Below the pieces are notes generated by a model. That model saw only the letters and a program-made list of their open reading frames with translations. It made no database searches and was not told where the DNA came from. This document shows positions 1-8,819 of a DNA stretch of 64,000 bases, one piece after another. Within the stretch, counting starts at the first letter, position 1. Each line of letters opens with the position of its first letter. A program made the position numbers and the translations under genes. This DNA is from Isoetes taiwanensis. Its lineage: Eukaryota; Streptophyta; Lycopodiopsida; Isoetales; Isoetaceae. Location: the NCBI GenBank assembly GCA_021234155.1, contig JAJEKV010000005.1, positions 14,935,468-14,999,467 on the forward strand, given 5' to 3'.

Positions 1-1399
1 AATTAATTCCCTTAGCTAAGGAAAAACCCAAAAAATATCCGAGGGCTAAGATTAAGTCGGTGGTGATGGATCGAAGGCCACGGTTGAGAAAGAGATGGAG
101 GGAAAAATTAGGGCAGAAGCAAGGAGGCGGCCGGTCAGGACAGATTGCTTAACATTGCAGATGCCACCGGGTTGAGAGCTCAAGATGATTTTCCGAAGAT
201 GAAGATGATTTTTCGAAGATGAAGATGAGGCGAGCATTCAGCGGTCCTTCTTTTTCGGTTTATTTCCTTTTCCCGGTTATTGAACGGAATTTCTCCACTT
301 TTTTTTTCTTCAACGGCGATTCTGACTTGCTAAGGTTCAATGGATTTAGGGCTTCATTTCTTTCAGAGGTCCGCCCGAATGGAGATGGCAACGGCTTGAA
401 GGCATACAAAAAATAGCAAAGGCAGATTCTGTTTCAGGTTTTTAAGTGACATTTTAAGGTAACAAAACACAAGGATTTTGCATGATAGATTCAAAGTAGT
501 AGATTATGTTCAACGATTCTTTCTCATAATAAGGCATCTTTGCTTGAATCATTGTTCTAAATGTCAAATGTGCTATAATCTTACGAAGGATGCAACGAGC
601 ATATAAAGATCGAGATGCATGATTCTTCCGATTTTTGAAAAGGTTATATTTTCTATTGTTTGATTCTCTTTTCCATATGAGACTTCATGGTAATTAGTGT
701 TCATGACACGTAACCATTTTCCAACGCTTTTACTGGTCTTTAGTTGTGGCGGTTGTAGGAAGATAATGCAAATAGCCCCTGTTCTAAGCCCATTTAGATT
801 CACAATACCAAAGACAATCTATACATTCGACTCTCGTGTATCCACATCGGCCAAAGACTGCGTGGTAAGACCCTTGCTTGTTCTATACATTGTATACCTA
901 AATTTTTATTCCAAACATTTACATGAATATTTCACTTGTAACTTAGCCTTCTACTTTACGCTTTCGGATGTCTTGGATGAGCTTAAATTTGGTTGGCGAG
1001 GTCGGGTTTTAAGTTTGGAGTGCTATCTAACTTCTTATTGTCCACATAGTAACGAAGAAAAAGGGGATTTTTCCTTCTTTGCTCCAAGGGATTGTAGCCA
1101 AGGTTATCCTGGCCAAAAGAGCAGAAATGAGCTCCCTTTTCTGGTAGCTATTAATTTGCAGTCCTTTAGAAAAGAGAACTGCCCAATCCTACTTAATAAC
1201 ATTATAGAAGCGATTCTTACTTAAATGCACTAGAATGCAGTAATATATGGATCTAGAATGCAGTAATATATGGGTCTATATGTGATTAGAAACCTGACAA
1301 TTGTTATAGCTGTGTAGTCTGCAAGAACCAGGGCATTGTATGGCTAATTTAATTCAGGTTGCTTTATTTATTAAATTAACAAAGTCAATATTGTGGCAG
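1..1399. other. Left flank, no gene firmly supported
   Basis: This stretch precedes the first clear exon of the Cpn20-like gene and probably holds its promoter, transit-peptide exon and first intron. An open + frame at 697-1224 includes a serine/threonine-rich piece ending at a good donor (gtaaga, about 856), which could be a transit-peptide exon. Its phase does not join cleanly to the exon at 1400, so I do not call it. A 24-base direct duplication lies at about 1229-1272 (gaatgcagtaatatatgg twice) and a 22-base one at about 1545-1585. Confidence 0.4.
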
Positions 1400-2050
1400 G
1401 GAAAGTGTTGCTGCACCTCCAAAGGTATGTTCAACCAAGATGGCATTTTGCATTTGTCAGTGTTGTTGTAATGTAAGTGGAACTTTTCTTTCTGATTTAA
1501 TGATTTGCTAAACTTCATGGATAAGCAGCTTCGATTAACAGTGCTTGCTTGTAGCTTAGGATGCTTGTTTGTAGCTTAGGATGTAGTTGGAGATTTATGG
1601 CCGTTGATGTGCACTTGATGTTCCCTTGCAGTTTAAAACCCTTAAGCCCCTTGGTGATAGGGTTTTAGTGAAAAGACAAATAGTTGAGGAAAAGACTTCT
1701 GGAGGAACCTTGTTACCAACCACAGCTCAAAACGAAGTAGTTGCCGTTGGTGATGGAAAAACAGTTGGTGACAAAAAGCTTGAGCCTGCTTTAAAGGTGA
1801 TTGTTCTTTTACATGGTCGTTGATAATTTAAAACGCTGCCTTGCAAAGATTTTTTCGTTGTTAAAAATGGTTCTAGCCTGACTTCTGTTGTTGTCTATAG
1901 GTTGGGGATTTGATTGTCTACTCAAAATATGCAGGCACTGAAGTTCAGTTCAATGACAGCGACCATCTTCTACTTAAGGAAGATGACATTGTTGGGCTCC
2001 TTGCCTCGGATGATATCAAGGATCTTCAGCCTTTAAATGACAGAGCTTAA
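1400..2050 (+). CDS. Cpn20-like plastid co-chaperonin, truncated to one Cpn10 domain
   Basis: Three exons are visible: 1400-1424 (ends ESVAAPPK), 1632-1796 ([14 protein letters not shown], then the mobile loop [15 protein letters not shown]) and 1901-2050 ([17 protein letters not shown] to LQPLNDRA, stop TAA). All junctions have AG/GT borders and phases agree. The protein matches the first Cpn10 repeat of plant Cpn20, the double-Cpn10 partner of the chloroplast Cpn60 folding machine. Normal Cpn20 continues after PLNDR into a second Cpn10 domain; here a stop comes one residue later. About five residues (a KPQGG-like loop) are also missing after PTTAQ. The 5' exon with the transit peptide was not found. 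It may be a short single-domain isoform or a truncated pseudogene; the family assignment is firm, its function is not. Confidence 0.75.
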
Positions 2051-2446
2051 GTCTTTCTTCGATTGTCAAGTCGCCATGCAAAGATGAGAATGAAATATTC
2101 GTTGCATTATTGAGACAGATTTTGAGACAGATTGAGTGTCTTTATTTAGGTTTTTTTCCTTGTTGTACTAAATGAGTAACTTTTATATGTTTGCAGCACT
2201 TCAACTCTGTTGTATAAGCTTAACCGCAAAGATCAGAAGATTGACTTCGCTTAAATGTCCAGGTCAAACACATCAAGCTTCTATTCTAGATGCCCAGAAT
2301 TATTCCATTTATAGGGAAGCATAAATCCTGTTCTTCATGATATCCTAGAATAACTGGGGTTCAAATCCATGTTCTTGAGTTCTTGGAATTATTGGGGTTC
2401 AAATCCCCGTTCTCGGTTCTGCACTGATACGAAGAAAAGGCTTGAC
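2051..2446 (+). other. 3' flank of Cpn20-like gene with two tRNA T-arm-like motifs
   Basis: This is non-coding sequence after the stop. An acceptor-like tttgcag at about 2190 may mark a 3' UTR exon. At about 2357 and 2395 the motif ggggttcaaatcc occurs twice, 38 bases apart; the second folds as a perfect T-arm (GGGG, loop, CCCC). No A box or cloverleaf is present upstream, so a SINE scrap is more likely than a tRNA gene. Confidence 0.4.
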
Positions 2447-2449
2447 AAT

Positions 2450-2965
2450 CAGACAGAACCATTGATATTGGCAAGGGTTATTTTAAAAATGAAAGATGTG
2501 GACGTTTCATTTGCGACGTGCAAGCAACGAGATAACAACGTTGGAACGACGTATGAAGGACGTTATACCGACGCCTTGTACGTTGCAGACACGTTGCCAA
2601 ATATGTCGTAAACAACGTCTACTCTGCGACGTGTAAGCAACGAGATAAGAACGTGTGGAGGACGTTACACCGACGTCCTGGACGTTCATGTTGCATGCAC
2701 GTCGAAAACAACGTTTCATGGGTGACGTAAAGATAACGAGATTAGAACGTCGTAGCGACATATTAACAACGTTACAGCGACGTCGAGGATGTCGCAAAAC
2801 CACGTTTCACCTACGACGTGACGTCGCCCTGCGACGAATCCTAGGCGACGTCATTTGCAACGTCCGTGCAACATTTGCAAGACGTCTTCATGCGACGTCT
2901 GACGTCTCTAATACGTCGATGTGACGTCACTAACGACGTCGCTAATAGCTCGTTCTGTAGTAGTG
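2450..2965 (-). mobile_element. CACTA-like transposon end with GACGTC subterminal repeats
   Basis: On the - strand the sequence starting at 2965 reads CACTACTACAGAACGAGC, the form of a CACTA (En/Spm) terminus. It is followed inward by about 450 bases densely packed with ACGTC/GACGT motifs in both orientations, as in the subterminal repeats of that superfamily. The base after 2965 begins AAT, and AAT also precedes 2450, where CAGACAGAAC resembles the right end only partly. A 516-bp non-autonomous element with a 3-bp target duplication is therefore possible, but the left end lacks CACTA. No transposase is present. The right edge coincides exactly with the point where the neighbouring inverted-repeat homology stops. 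Confidence 0.5.
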
Positions 2966-4850
2966 AATGCTCTGCTTGTTGTGGCTCTATTTGCGGCTCT
3001 ATTTCAGACACTAATGCCTCTGTTGCCACTAAGTTAACTTATGCTCTCTCTTTCGAAGCCATGCTGCTTCTTGAAGGGATTGTCTAGCTAGCTAGCAAAA
3101 TGCAACTCCATTCTAGTATGTAGATGATAGCAACAACACCTACAAGTCAAGCAAAATTAAAATCTCCAATGTCCTGCTTAGCAACAACGTAAATCAACTC
3201 ACTTTGACTATTTTAACGCTAAGTTTTAGGCCACTATGTCAGGACCCTAACATCCTATCCTACTACTACTAAATGACTTTTGATTGGTTGATAACTATGT
3301 GCAAGGATGGGGGAACACATGAAATGACCAAAACACGATTTATGATCTAGCCCAGCTACTGACAGAATGCTCCCACTTGGAGGCTAGCAAGTTCAAATGC
3401 ATTGCACTTGACTTAGGTCGCGCTTTTTCATAAGACAGGACCAATCGAATACTTACTAGAACATACGCCAATCCCTATATTGGTATTGGACTTTCATCAA
3501 CAATACTATCAGGAACTAGGGTATACATTATAACACATCCTTGTAACCTTCTATGAGAGTACAACGCACATCATTTGACACCGCGTGGCCAAAGCCAACA
3601 ACGGCATCAAGCGAGGGCTATACACCTCAAAAAAGAGTAGACCCTAGATGCCTTAAACTTCAGCAATGTCACCCACCCTCGGCATGGCGCAAATAACGGC
3701 GGCAATACCAGGCAAGGACACTGCCTACGTTCTTGGCAACACGAAACCCTAATTGGCACTACAGTTGTCCTTTGATAAGGGAGGGCAATAAAAGATTCTT
3801 TTTTTTTCCTTTGTAGTTATTCTTTTCTTTTATTTGTGGTCTTATTGTTCCTTTCTTTTTTCCCCTAAAATAGGCCAGGTTCAGTCCATAGAAGAAGGGG
3901 CGTGACGACGGTAAGTGCCTTGTTCTCTGGACTAAACCTGACCTATTTTAGGGGAAAAAAAAAGAACAATAAGAGCACAAACAAAAGAAAATAATAACAC
4001 AAAGAAAAAAAAGGAAACTTTGGTTTGTCCCCCCTTATCAAAGGACAACTGTAGTGCCAATTAGGGTTTCGTATTGCCAAGAGCATAGACATTGTCCCTT
4101 GCTTTGTATTGTCGCAGTTATTTGCGCCATGCCGAGGGTGGGTGGCATTCCCGAAGTTTAAGGCAGCTAGGGTCTACCCTTCTTTGAGGTGTATAGCCCT
4201 CGCCTGATGCAGTTGTTGACTTCGGCCACACGGTGTCGAAAGGTGTGCGTTGTACTCTCATAAAAGGTTACGAGGATGTGTTACTAATGTATACCCTAAT
4301 TCCTGACGGTGGTGATGAAAGCCTGACACCAATATAGGAGTTGGCTTATGTTTTAGTAAGTATTCGATTGATCCTGTCTTATGAAAAAGCACGACCTGGA
4401 TCAAGTGCAATGCATTTGAACTTGCTATCCTCCATGTGGGAGCATTTTGTCAGTGGCTGGGCTAGATTATAAATCGTATTTTGGTCATTTCATGTGTTCC
4501 CCCATCCTTGCACATAGTTATCAACCAATCAAAAGTCATTTAGTAGTAGTAGGATAGGATGTTAGGGTCCTAACGTAGTGGCCTAAAACTTAGCGTTGTT
4601 ATAGTCAAAATAAGTTGATTTACGCCGTTGCTAAGCACTAAATTGGAGGTTTTAATTTTGCTTGACCTGCAGGTGTTGTTGTTATCATCTGCATACCCTC
4701 GTGGAGTTGCATTTTGCTACCTAGCTAGACAATCCCTTAAACAAGCAGCATGGCTTCGAAAGAGAGAGCAGAAGTTAACTTAGTGGCAACAGAGGCATTA
4801 ATGTCTCAAATAGAGCTGCAAATAGAGCTGCAACCAGCAGAGGCATTGGT
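2966..4850. repeat. Long inverted repeat, arms about 920 bp, 40-base loop
   Basis: The left arm (about 2966-3888) is the near-perfect reverse complement of the right arm (about 3928-4850). Examples are cctatcctactactactaaa at about 3255 against its complement at about 4540, and the paired cctaaaatagg / cctattttagg that close the loop at 3866 and 3941. Both arms carry the same ATG frame (MASKERA-VNLVATEAL) reading outward. The left frame has a stop after seven codons and is cut by the CACTA-like end. Such a palindrome would form a long hairpin RNA if transcribed. About 325 bp of the right arm recur at 19850-20185. Confidence 0.85.
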
Positions 4851-5104
4851 GTCTCAATTAGAGCCGCAACCCGAGTCATCTTCTGCACCACCGCGAAGAA
4901 AAAAAAGTAGACCACAACAAGCGTGGTCTGCTTTGAGACCAGAATTCATAAGTTGGTTATGTAATTGACTTTGCAATGTCTCAACCCAGGATCTGGAATC
5001 GATTACCAACAGCGAGGAAGGGTGGCTAGACTACCACGCAGGGCTTGTTGAAGATGCCGAGAGAGCTTTTAAACCTCGAATGATAGCTCTAGAGCCTGAA
5101 AAGA
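4750..5104 (+). pseudogene. Unrecognised protein remnant, start of a frame shared by both palindrome arms
   Basis: The frame opens MASKERAEVNLVATEALMSQ, contains two glutamine/glutamate-rich pseudo-repeats (SQIELQIELQ and SQLEPQPES), then a basic patch (PPRRKKSRPQQ), and stops at 4966-4968. In a shifted frame the sequence after about 4990 reads DLESITNSEEGWLDYHAGLV and AFKPRMIALEPEK with protein-like codon use, so a frameshift or intron probably separates the two parts. I do not recognise the family. The head-to-head copy in the left palindrome arm suggests it belongs to the mobile element that made the inverted repeat. Confidence 0.4.
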
Positions 5105-5404
5105 GTGAGCTTCCAATCCTCAGAATTTGCAACTTCCAATTCAAACTCTTCATTTATTTGTCTCTAGATAGGATCCTTATGGTATCATCAAGCCAAACTT
5201 AGTGTTCGCATTGATAAAATGAAGGAGCCCTTTTCTTGAACATAACCATCAGATTGGAATACCTCTCGCATGGAATACCTCTCGCATCTGTTGAGTGGAA
5301 CTAGTCACTGTACTCACTGCCTCATTTTTTGATTTCACAAAGGTATCAATGGCGATGGTGTAGGCCTAGTTAACTTGAGCTGATCAAGGGTCTCAGAAAT
5401 CATT

Positions 5405-5793
5405 TACATCATGAAGGTTGCATCAAAATCCTCATTAATATCATCCTCCAGACTTTCTTATGTGGCCAGCTTTGCATCATGTAGTTTGGATTTGCGTTGT
5501 TTCTTTCGTGCAGGCACCTCCTCTGGTTTTGGAATTGGATCTTCCAGCTTATGAGTTTGCTACATATCAGTCTGCTGCATATCTGATTCTAGTGCATTAA
5601 TTCCATTATTGTCTATATTTTCCATTTCCTCATTGTCTCCCCCATCGACATCCTCTTCTTGTGCTATTTCATGGTCTAGAGTGCTAGAAAGATTAGACAT
5701 GATTTTAACTACTTTTGTTCTATTCCGTTTGGTTGACTCCAAACGTATGGGCTGAAAATCTAGATTCCTGCCCCTAGTTTGAACCATTAACAA
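5405..5793 (-). pseudogene. Unrecognised charged protein fragment
   Basis: Read on the - strand from 5793, the frame gives MLMVQTRGRNLDFQPIRLES, an acidic segment (AQEEDVDGGDNEEMENIDNN), a stop, then continues in the same frame with PIPKPEEVPARKKQRKSKLH and SLEDDINEDFDATF, interrupted by one more stop. The mix of acidic and lysine-rich low-complexity stretches resembles a nuclear protein or transposase linker, but no domain is recognisable. It lies just beyond the palindrome remnant and may come from the same element. Confidence 0.3.
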
Positions 5794-6149
5794 CCTTACG
5801 ATCTTGTACTACCTTCAAGTTTTACATCTGCAAAATGAAAGAGAAGTATAACTTTTAATATTAAAATGAATTTTAACTTCATGAAGGCAAATCAAAGATT
5901 ATAACATTGGAGCTGTGAACTAGTTGGAAGCCTCTCAATGACAGAAATAAAAGAAGAACACTGCCCATGCAGTAATAGAAAAAATGCAGTTCCAAACGAA
6001 ATGTTTTGAACTTAAGCCATCGGAAGAGTTCTCTGCAACCGATTTTCTCTAGATTTTTGAAATAAAGAATCAAATCCGATCAAATCGAGCACAAAAAATA
6101 GAGCTTAAAAGATAAAATGAAATGCTTATACTTCGATAATAGATAATAG

Positions 6150-6523
6150 ATGCTAGATCGATGCCTCAAAATGGGGCGCCGCCGCCTAGGTTCACAAAAC
6201 AAAGTAAAGAAATGGCAGTTTCACAGTTTACAGTTTCAAGTCACAGTTTTACAGTGTCAAATAAAGCACTTCTTCAAAACAAATAAGATATCAGGTGGAG
6301 GGGGCGACGCCGCCTGGGATGTTTTGGAGCAGTTTAAAACAAGTACGAAAGAAAAGCATACAACCAAGAACAAAACAGCAACTTGAAAATACTTACAGAT
6401 TTGGGGTAGGGCGGCGCCATTTGGGATGATCTGGAGGAGTTCGAGCAGAGGAGAGTTGAGTTTTTGAGCAGCGCAGAGCCAAGTTTCGTCGAACTTTTCG
6501 TCAGAGGAAAAGCTCCCGTTCAT
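6150..6523 (-). other. Unrecognised short frame with three similar exon-like pieces
   Basis: A - strand frame from 6523 begins MNGSFSSDEKFDETWLCAAQ and runs to LLQIIPNGAALPQICKYFQ. The piece around GGCGCC plus tgggatgatctggaggag (about 6408-6440) recurs in altered form at about 6301-6340 and, more weakly, at about 6172-6190. It looks like a small tandemly copied exon or first-exon segment with acceptor- and donor-like ends. No protein family is recognised. The rest of 5.8-6.9 kb shows nothing I can name. Confidence 0.25.
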
Positions 6524-7242
6524 TTTTCATTTCTTATTTCGTTTCTTGCTTTTCGCTTTCTATCTTATTATTTCCGTAGTTTACTTTAGTTAGCTAGTTC
6601 TTAGTTAAAAACGTTAGCTTACTATTCCATTTTAAAAAAACGTTCATATCTTAGTTACCAAGCTTTTTTACTTCGGAAATGTTTTTTTCGATGAAGGTGA
6701 ATAGACGTGCTTTGCGAATGCCAAGGTAAGGTAAATAGGCATGTTTTTGGGTGACATATAGAAGGCCTTGATTTGGTTTGAATATAATATCTCATAAAAT
6801 ATTCTAATTACACGCTTGTGATTGTCTGGGATTAGTTAGAGTTCTAGTGACATTTGTGTGACGGCTAGACGGACGACAGAGATTTTCTTTGGCAGACAAA
6901 GAAAGGTGGATGATAGAGATTGTTTGGGATGATAGCTATGCAAATCCTTTTCGGCGATGACAGTGGCATGGGCGAGGGCAGTGGCAACGGCGTTTGTAAT
7001 CGATGGAGGATTACAAGTGGCAGAAGATTCGGCTATGGCGAGGATGCAGAGGGCTGTTCTGGATTCGGCAAACTTGGAGAAGCAGCTTATATGCGTAGAA
7101 TCCCAGCTTGTTGTTGACTTATAGGTGAGAGGACATCATGCAATAAAGTTGCTGACTCTTTGGCAATACCCCTTGTCCAGATATCTACATACACATTCAA
7201 GAACACTGCTCAGCTAATTCATACCCTTATCTTCGCTGAATA

Positions 7243-7392
7243 GATATTGCTCTCATTTCTGAAATCCGTCACAGAAAAGGTGCTATTGTTTGCATTGATG
7301 GCACTTTCATAACCCCGAATCAGAAGTCTCTGATGCTTGGAGAAGATATTGTGATCAACTCAACAATCAAGTATATTGCTGGTCATAATGAT
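7243..7392 (+). pseudogene. Orphan exon of cystathionine gamma-synthase
   Basis: Fifty codons read DIALISEIRHRKGAIVCIDG, then TFITP-NQKSLMLGEDIVI and NSTIKYIAGHNDV. This matches the PLP-binding core of cystathionine gamma-synthase, the plastid enzyme that makes cystathionine from O-phosphohomoserine and cysteine in methionine synthesis. The IAGHNDV motif follows the lysine that forms the Schiff base with PLP. One residue is missing in the normally TPxNQKAL segment and the residue before the lysine is Ile rather than Thr. The exon is bounded by an acceptor-like aatag and a donor-like gtaggt. No other exon of the enzyme is found nearby; a gene fragment is more likely than an intact gene. Confidence 0.7.
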
Positions 7393-8020
7393 GTAGGTGT
7401 ATGTAGTAAAGACTTTCCAAGTGGCCATTGTTTCCAGCATTGTTTGAAGTGTTTAAATCCCGGTTATTATTGTAAGAGTAGGCATAGTGGTACTGATACA
7501 TGCTTCCTTTGTATATATAGATGTATAATGTTATACGTGGTTGTCGATGCATCGAGGGTCTTCCAACGGGCAATCCATTGATGCGTTAGCATCTTGTTAA
7601 TGAATGCTTTGACATGCATAAAATTTTGCTCCCAAGGTGTTCCCAGATTAATTAGGTGTGGTTTTGGCTCAAAAATAATAAGGGTCATTACCAAGGTGTT
7701 CCGAAAATAATCGCATCGATCCGAGCCATCGGATCGCCATTCTGGGGAGGGACGAGCCACTATATAAGGCTCTTTCCCCTTCAGCACCGGTTATCGGCGT
7801 CTTAGATAGGCTTGTCATTCATCACAGCAGCAGTATACAATGGTTTGAAAAATAGAGAGGGGTAGCCGACCATAGGCACAATATCGGACTACCCCATAAA
7901 AAGAAATGGGCACAGGCAACATAGAAGGGCAATGGCGACAACTTCTCACCGGGATAAAAAACCCCGCCCTTTCGGGTTTTCGAGGAAAACCCTAATGAGA
8001 AATGGTCGCCAACAACCTTG

Positions 8021-8240
8021 AATGTGATGCCTGGAAAACCGAAGAAGATGGAGGGACGGCGAACCCAAAGATAGCAGGACCCCAGAGGACGGCAGAAGCC
8101 CCGAATGTGTTGCCTGAAGAACCGAAAAAGATGATGTGCTGGCGAACACAAATCTAGCAAGACCCCAGAAGATGGCGGAAGCCGGAGAGACGAAGGAGAC
8201 GTGTCGATGGCGAAGTCGAAAAAGCAGGACCCCCAAACGA
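8021..8240 (+). repeat. About 81-bp tandem repeat, two copies plus a partial third
   Basis: Units beginning near 8021 and 8102 share gaatgtg-tgcctg-a-aaccgaa, then gcaggacccca/gcaagacccca and a gga-ggcagaagcc/gatggcggaagcc end. A weaker third piece (gatggcgaagtcgaaaaagc, then aggaccccc) follows at about 8206-8233. The repeats lie between the convergent TATA-bearing arms. A - strand frame runs through all of them without stops (7822-8265), but it is simply T-rich on that strand and matches no family. Confidence 0.6.
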
Positions 8241-8377
8241 CCGCAAAAAACCTGCAGCAACTCAAAAGAACCCTAAAAATACCCGTAAATGGTTAGAAAG
8301 AACTAACATGCATGGCATGGACAAGGCAAGCCGCACAATCAACCCCTGCAAATAAGAGCAAATTAGAACATAAAAAT

Positions 8378-8583
8378 CAGCACCCAGAAGGTGGAAAAGC
8401 ATCACCCAGCGGGTGGCAATTAAGTATGCATCACCCTCAAGGTGGAAATAAATAGCATCACCCTCAAGGTGGAAAAAATAGCATCACCCTCAAGGTGGAA
8501 AAAATAGCATCACCCTCAAGGTGGAAAAAAATAGCATCACCCTCAAGGTGGAAATAAATAGCATCACCCTCAAGGTGGAAATA
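8378..8583 (+). repeat. Hairpin minisatellite, eight 26-27 bp units
   Basis: Eight units of the form CATCACCCTCAAGGTGG plus an A-rich linker start at about 8378, 8400, 8429, 8456, 8482, 8508, 8535 and 8562. Each core is a small inverted repeat (CACC, short loop, GGTG). The two outer variants keep the stem with a changed loop (CACCC-agc-GGGTG; CACCC-aga-AGGTG). Two further isolated units occur at about 9629 and 9650 (CACCC-agt-GGGTG in the second), next to sequence that also resembles 8300-8370. The units encode nothing evident. Confidence 0.85.
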
Positions 8584-8819
8584 AAAACAACATATGAAAA
8601 ATGACATGATAGTGATGCAAAAAACATTATTATAGTAAATGCAAAGTGAACAACATGAAACAGACGTGTCCCCCTGAGCAGGGCGGGAAGGGGGGGAAGC
8701 TCGGAGAAGGAAGGAAGCTGCTGTGAGAAGACGCCGATAACCGGTGCTGAAGGGGAAAGAGCCTTATATAGTGGCTCGTCCCTCCCCAGAATGGCGATCC
8801 GATGGCTCGGATCGATGCG

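Noticed and set aside
697-1224. 175-codon frame on the + strand as a gene
   Set aside because: No family match, crosses a good splice donor, and its codon use looks random after that point; at most its first part is an exon.
2350-2415. tRNA gene
   Set aside because: Only T-arm-like motifs are present; no A box, anticodon arm or acceptor pairing can be built.
8378-8583. CRISPR-like array of regularly spaced repeats
   Set aside because: Spacers are about 10-base A-rich linkers, nearly identical to each other, and the setting is a plant genome with no cas genes; it is a minisatellite.
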